Position numbers and translations under genes: made by a program | From: Paenibacillus sp. SC116 | GTDB taxonomy: Bacteria > Bacillota > Bacilli > Paenibacillales > Paenibacillaceae | Direction of reading: 5' to 3' | Assembly (NCBI RefSeq): GCF_024733555.1 | Contig: NZ_JANIOF010000003.1 | Location: forward strand, 376,677-440,676 | DNA length: 64,000 nt | The notes under the pieces: model-generated | Seen by the model: the letters and a program-made list of their open reading frames with translations, nothing else | Databases searched by the model: none | Told to the model about the DNA's origin: nothing | Shown here: positions 61,362 to 64,000 of the stretch, piece after piece | Numbering within the stretch: the stretch's first letter is position 1 | Layout of the letters: each line of letters opens with the position of its first letter

Positions 61362-62612
61362 TTAAGCTTCTTGTCGGGATGTGAGATTGTCAAGTACGAG
61401 CAGCGCTGCACCGATAGCGATGGCTTCTTCACCATAGGTTCCTTTGCTAAATATAACTTGATAGTTAGGATAGTGGTAGGTGCGACGAATAGCTGTTTGC
61501 GTAGCTGTATAGAAGAATAGGTCATTGGACGTCATTAGAGGACCGCCAAGGATGACTTTTTCAGGATGCAGCACGTTCAGCAGATTAGCGAGTCCAATGC
61601 CGAAGTAAGTAGCAGCCTGACTGACGATCTCTGTAGCTAGTGTATCTTGTTGATGAAGTGCTTCGATAATATGCCTGAATGTAACGGCTTCACCGAGTTG
61701 AATAACGGATTGGAGACGGCTCGGTCGACCTGTTCGGAGCTTGGAGATCGCTTCGCGTTCAATCGCGTAAATCGTTGCATAAGAATCGAGACAGCCGTAG
61801 TTGCCTCCTTGGGTTCGATGAGGAATACCATCTGCTTGAATAATCATTTGACCAAGGGAGCCTTCCATATCGGTAGCACCATGAATAAGTTTGCCGTCTG
61901 CCATCATCGCGGAGCGCAATCCGACCCCGGCATGAACGTAGAGCATATGACGAACGCCTTTCGTTCGATTGCTCCAAGATTCGGCAATAATAGCTGTATT
62001 TGCTCCATTATCAAGGAGCACAGGAATACGCAGTCGGTTCTCCAATTCTGCACCGATTGGTACATCGTTCCAGCCAGGGGCATAGAACCATTGTGGATTT
62101 TCAATGACGCCAGTGAAACGATCAAGTGTGCCTACTGCTCCGATACCAAGTCCAATGCATTGTTCATGTGGAATACGATATTTAGCGATCCATGTCTGGA
62201 TTTGCTCCACAACGTAGTCAATCAATGCAGAAGGTGTCATGTGGTCGGTCATCGTCCAGCTAATCGATTCGATCTTGTAGCCTGCCGTATCGACAATAGC
62301 AAGACGGGAAGTCGTCCGCGAAATGTCCAGCCCGAAGCAATAGCCATAGGATGCACTTGTTCGGTAGAGAATGGGACGCCGTCCCCCTGTTGAGGCGCCG
62401 AATCCGCTCTCTTCAATGAGTCCAGAAGCAGACAACTCTTCCAGCACGCGGGTGAGTGTGCTAACGGTTAAGCCGCTCTTTGCGAGCAGGTCGTTCTTCG
62501 AGATTTCATGCTTCTGCCGAATCCGTCTAAAGATCTCCCGCGCCTTTGATGAAGGGATTCGATCTTGCAAAGGCAGATGCGTTCTTCCATCCTGAGCGTG
62601 TGTATTAGACAT
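61362..62612 (-). CDS. ROK-family transcriptional regulator with degenerate kinase site
   Basis: NagC/XylR-type repressor of 416 residues: N-terminal winged helix (IRQKHEISKNDLLAKSGLTVSTLTRVLEELSASGLIEESG, about 30-70) and a ROK sugar-binding domain (GLDISRTTSRLAIVD; GIGAVGTLDRFTGVIENP). The catalytic Asp of ROK kinases (ENDxN) is Gly here (DNGAN), and the zinc motif CxCGxxGCxE is reduced to TQGGNYGCLD, losing two Cys. It should bind an effector but not phosphorylate it. Overlaps the end of the chromate-transporter gene by 8 nt and is last in that operon. Confidence 0.88.
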   Translation of the reverse strand: MSNTHAQDGRTHLPLQDRIPSSKAREIFRRIRQKHEISKNDLLAKSGLTVSTLTRVLEELSASGLIEESGFGASTGGRRPILYRTSASYGYCFGLDISRTTSRLAIVDTAGYKIESISWTMTDHMTPSALIDYVVEQIQTWIAKYRIPHEQCIGLGIGAVGTLDRFTGVIENPQWFYAPGWNDVPIGAELENRLRIPVLLDNGANTAIIAESWSNRTKGVRHMLYVHAGVGLRSAMMADGKLIHGATDMEGSLGQMIIQADGIPHRTQGGNYGCLDSYATIYAIEREAISKLRTGRPSRLQSVIQLGEAVTFRHIIEALHQQDTLATEIVSQAATYFGIGLANLLNVLHPEKVILGGPLMTSNDLFFYTATQTAIRRTYHYPNYQVIFSKGTYGEEAIAIGAALLVLDNLTSRQEA

Positions 62613-63141
62613 ATAAAATTATCCCCGCTATTCCTGATAATAAGATGACAGCGATGGGATGCAGCTTCCAACGAATAAGCGCGAATAGCATGACAGCGAA
62701 AATGCCGATGCTGAACCACGTATATCGAGCGTATCCGTTCAATAGGCCAGAATGCACCGCCATATTGAAGGCAGCGTAGGCGATAAGCGCCATGACTGCT
62801 GGCTTCATGCCGTCGAGTGCAGCTTGCACCCAATGATTATGATACATGCGGTAGAATAGAGTAGCAACTAAAAACATCAAAATAATGGAAGGTAATACAA
62901 TTCCAATGCTAGCAGCAGCGCTTCCGATCCACCCGGATGCCGCGAATCCCACATAGACGGCGCTATTCATCGCAACGGATCCTGGAGCCATTCCTGCCAT
63001 TGTAACGGCGTCTGTAAATTCAATTGCGGTCATCCAGCCGTGCTGCAGCACTTCATGCTCGATGAGCGGAATCATCGCGTATCCTCCACCAAATGACACG
63101 AACCCTAGTTTGAAAAAGGTCCAAAATAGATCCCATATCAT
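62605..63141 (-). CDS. Chromate transporter subunit, short CHR protein 2
   Basis: Half-size CHR-family membrane protein of 178 residues with about five to six hydrophobic segments. The signature FFKLGFVSFGGGYAMIPLIEHEV and DAVTMAGMAPGSVAMNSAVYVG match the CHR domain. Short CHR proteins work as pairs. It lies 48 nt after the other CHR gene and overlaps the ROK gene. Chromate or sulfate-like oxyanion export is inferred from family. Confidence 0.85.
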   Translation of the reverse strand: MIWDLFWTFFKLGFVSFGGGYAMIPLIEHEVLQHGWMTAIEFTDAVTMAGMAPGSVAMNSAVYVGFAASGWIGSAAASIGIVLPSIILMFLVATLFYRMYHNHWVQAALDGMKPAVMALIAYAAFNMAVHSGLLNGYARYTWFSIGIFAVMLFALIRWKLHPIAVILLSGIAGIILYV

Positions 63142-63189
63142 CGCTAAGTTCCTTTCTATTTCCTATTCGTGTTGATGTGGATCGTAATG

Positions 63190-63834
63190 TTAAGAGTTCA
63201 TCTTGGTTATCTTTACATCTTTTGTTTTAGATAGAGATGGGGTAGAGCGGACAGCCCGGTTGACAGCTCGCTTCCATTGAAGGTAATGAACGAGACAGCC
63301 AGCAAGCATACCGCACCCAATGACGATAACAGGATTTAATGATGTCGACAGCAATAGGATGCAGCTTCCTCCAAATATCATCCAGGCCATACGCGAACGA
63401 AGCACATCTTTGCGCATACGAATGGCTGCATAGGCAATGAGTGCAATGATTGCAGGTTGAATACCTAACAAGGCTGCTTCGATGACAGGAGAATCATGAT
63501 AAACAGCTGCCAAGCTGCATAGCAGCAGCATAATCGTAACAGTAGGCAGAGATATAGCGGTAACAGAGGTGAGTAGGCCGCGAATCCCAGCCATTCGATA
63601 TCCAACAAGCGCTGCAATATTGATGGCGACTCCGCCAGGTGTAGCCCCTGCGATTGCGGTTATCTCATGCATCTCATTAGGTGTTATCCATCTCCGTCGG
63701 TCTGTAATTTCGCGATGAATAACTGGCAATATAGCATACCCGCCACCGAAGGTTGTTGGGCTTATTTTGATAAAGGTTAAAAACAATTGAAGACACAGCT
63801 GTGACGTTGTGAAGAGGGAAGGTGATGATTGCAT
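63190..63834 (-). CDS. Chromate transporter subunit, short CHR protein 1
   Basis: Half-size CHR protein of 214 residues from ATG 63834 (AAAGGGG 9 nt before). It has FIKISPTTFGGGYAILPVIHREI and ITAIAGATPGGVAINIAALVGYRM, the CHR signatures, plus a basic cytoplasmic tail. Partner of the following CHR gene. First gene of the chr-chr-ROK operon. Confidence 0.85.
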   Translation of the reverse strand: MQSSPSLFTTSQLCLQLFLTFIKISPTTFGGGYAILPVIHREITDRRRWITPNEMHEITAIAGATPGGVAINIAALVGYRMAGIRGLLTSVTAISLPTVTIMLLLCSLAAVYHDSPVIEAALLGIQPAIIALIAYAAIRMRKDVLRSRMAWMIFGGSCILLLSTSLNPVIVIGCGMLAGCLVHYLQWKRAVNRAVRSTPSLSKTKDVKITKMNS

Positions 63835-63873
63835 CGTTAGTAACCCCTTTTCCTTGTACATCTTAATGTCTTT

Positions 63874-63879
63874 ATTATA
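63874..63879 (-). promoter_or_regulatory. -10 element of the chr-ROK operon
   Basis: A perfect TATAAT on the minus strand, 40 nt before the first CHR start; no good -35 is seen. The rest of the sequence to 64000 is AT-rich and without a gene. Confidence 0.4.
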
Positions 63880-64000
63880 TGCTACTTAATTTCATTTTGG
63901 AATAAAGTCTAGGTTTTTAATTGAAAGGTCAGGCCTATTGCGAAAAAAACTATAAATAAAAGCGTATTTCAAATAGACATTTATTAAAAATGAACAAAAC

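Noticed and set aside
61647..62393. Long open frame (248 codons) on the plus strand inside the ROK gene
   Set aside because: Antisense shadow of a clear ROK gene; the product has no recognisable domain and many rare-looking Cys/Arg stretches.

Overview
The window is a chromosomal segment of a low-to-mid G+C, endospore-forming Firmicute, most likely a Paenibacillus or close relative. This rests on strong AGGAGG-type ribosome binding sites, frequent GTG/TTG starts, spore-envelope gene families (a YheC/YheD ATP-grasp protein, Gmad2 modules, a Kin-type orphan histidine kinase), an SLH-anchored surface protein, an ecsAB pair, a YtrA-type GntR module and a CcpA cre site. I saw no rRNA, tRNA, CRISPR array, transposase or prophage gene. 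Nearly all the sequence is assigned to about 50 protein genes. The species call is inference.

Layout. 1-10 kb: a 5'-truncated SLC13 transporter; a RecB/Cas4-like FeS nuclease in operon with 3-methyladenine glycosylase; an orphan cadC; an ldh-like/PTS_IIC_2 operon (minus strand) with a structured leader; a methyltransferase; bdbD-bdbC; a chemoreceptor. 10-20 kb: a MITE-like repeat, an alpha/beta hydrolase, asnB, and a DHA2 efflux pump divergent from a TetR gene that overlaps a YkoCED-like ECF uptake operon. 20-32 kb: a GGDEF-EAL protein paired with a solute-binding lipoprotein, a MarR/quinone reductase divergon with a clear operator, ecsAB, a BaiN-type flavoprotein and an orphan histidine kinase. 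32-41 kb: a bacilliredoxin, nadE, an NhaC antiporter, a hydrolase, a YtrA-type GntR/ABC operon with its operator, and an isolated bioA. 41-46 kb: a YheC/D ATP-grasp gene divergent from a three-gene cassette (PaaK-like AMP ligase, SbnA, SbnB) expected to make and perhaps activate L-2,3-diaminopropionate; a Gly/Tyr-rich coat-like protein; acpS. 46-50 kb: two lipoproteins (one a c-type cytochrome) and mutY. 49.6-59 kb: a secreted surface region with an SLH protein, a 1113-residue secreted protein of unknown family, a GH85 endo-beta-N-acetylglucosaminidase with a full cre match upstream, and a four-module Gmad2 protein. 59-64 kb: an ECF sigma/anti-sigma pair, def, and a minus-strand operon of two short CHR chromate-transporter proteins plus a ROK regulator.

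How the genes fit together. Envelope and redox functions dominate: disulfide formation, bacilliredoxin, quinone reductase, cytochrome c, and surface glycan hydrolysis. Several local circuits can be read from the DNA: TetR boxes in the efflux/uptake divergon, the MarR palindrome, the YtrA box and the cre site. The best candidates for undescribed biology are the AMP ligase-SbnA-SbnB cassette beside spore-envelope genes, the leader RNA of the ldh-like operon, the SLH/1113-aa secreted pair, and the asymmetric double ATPase of the ECF transporter.
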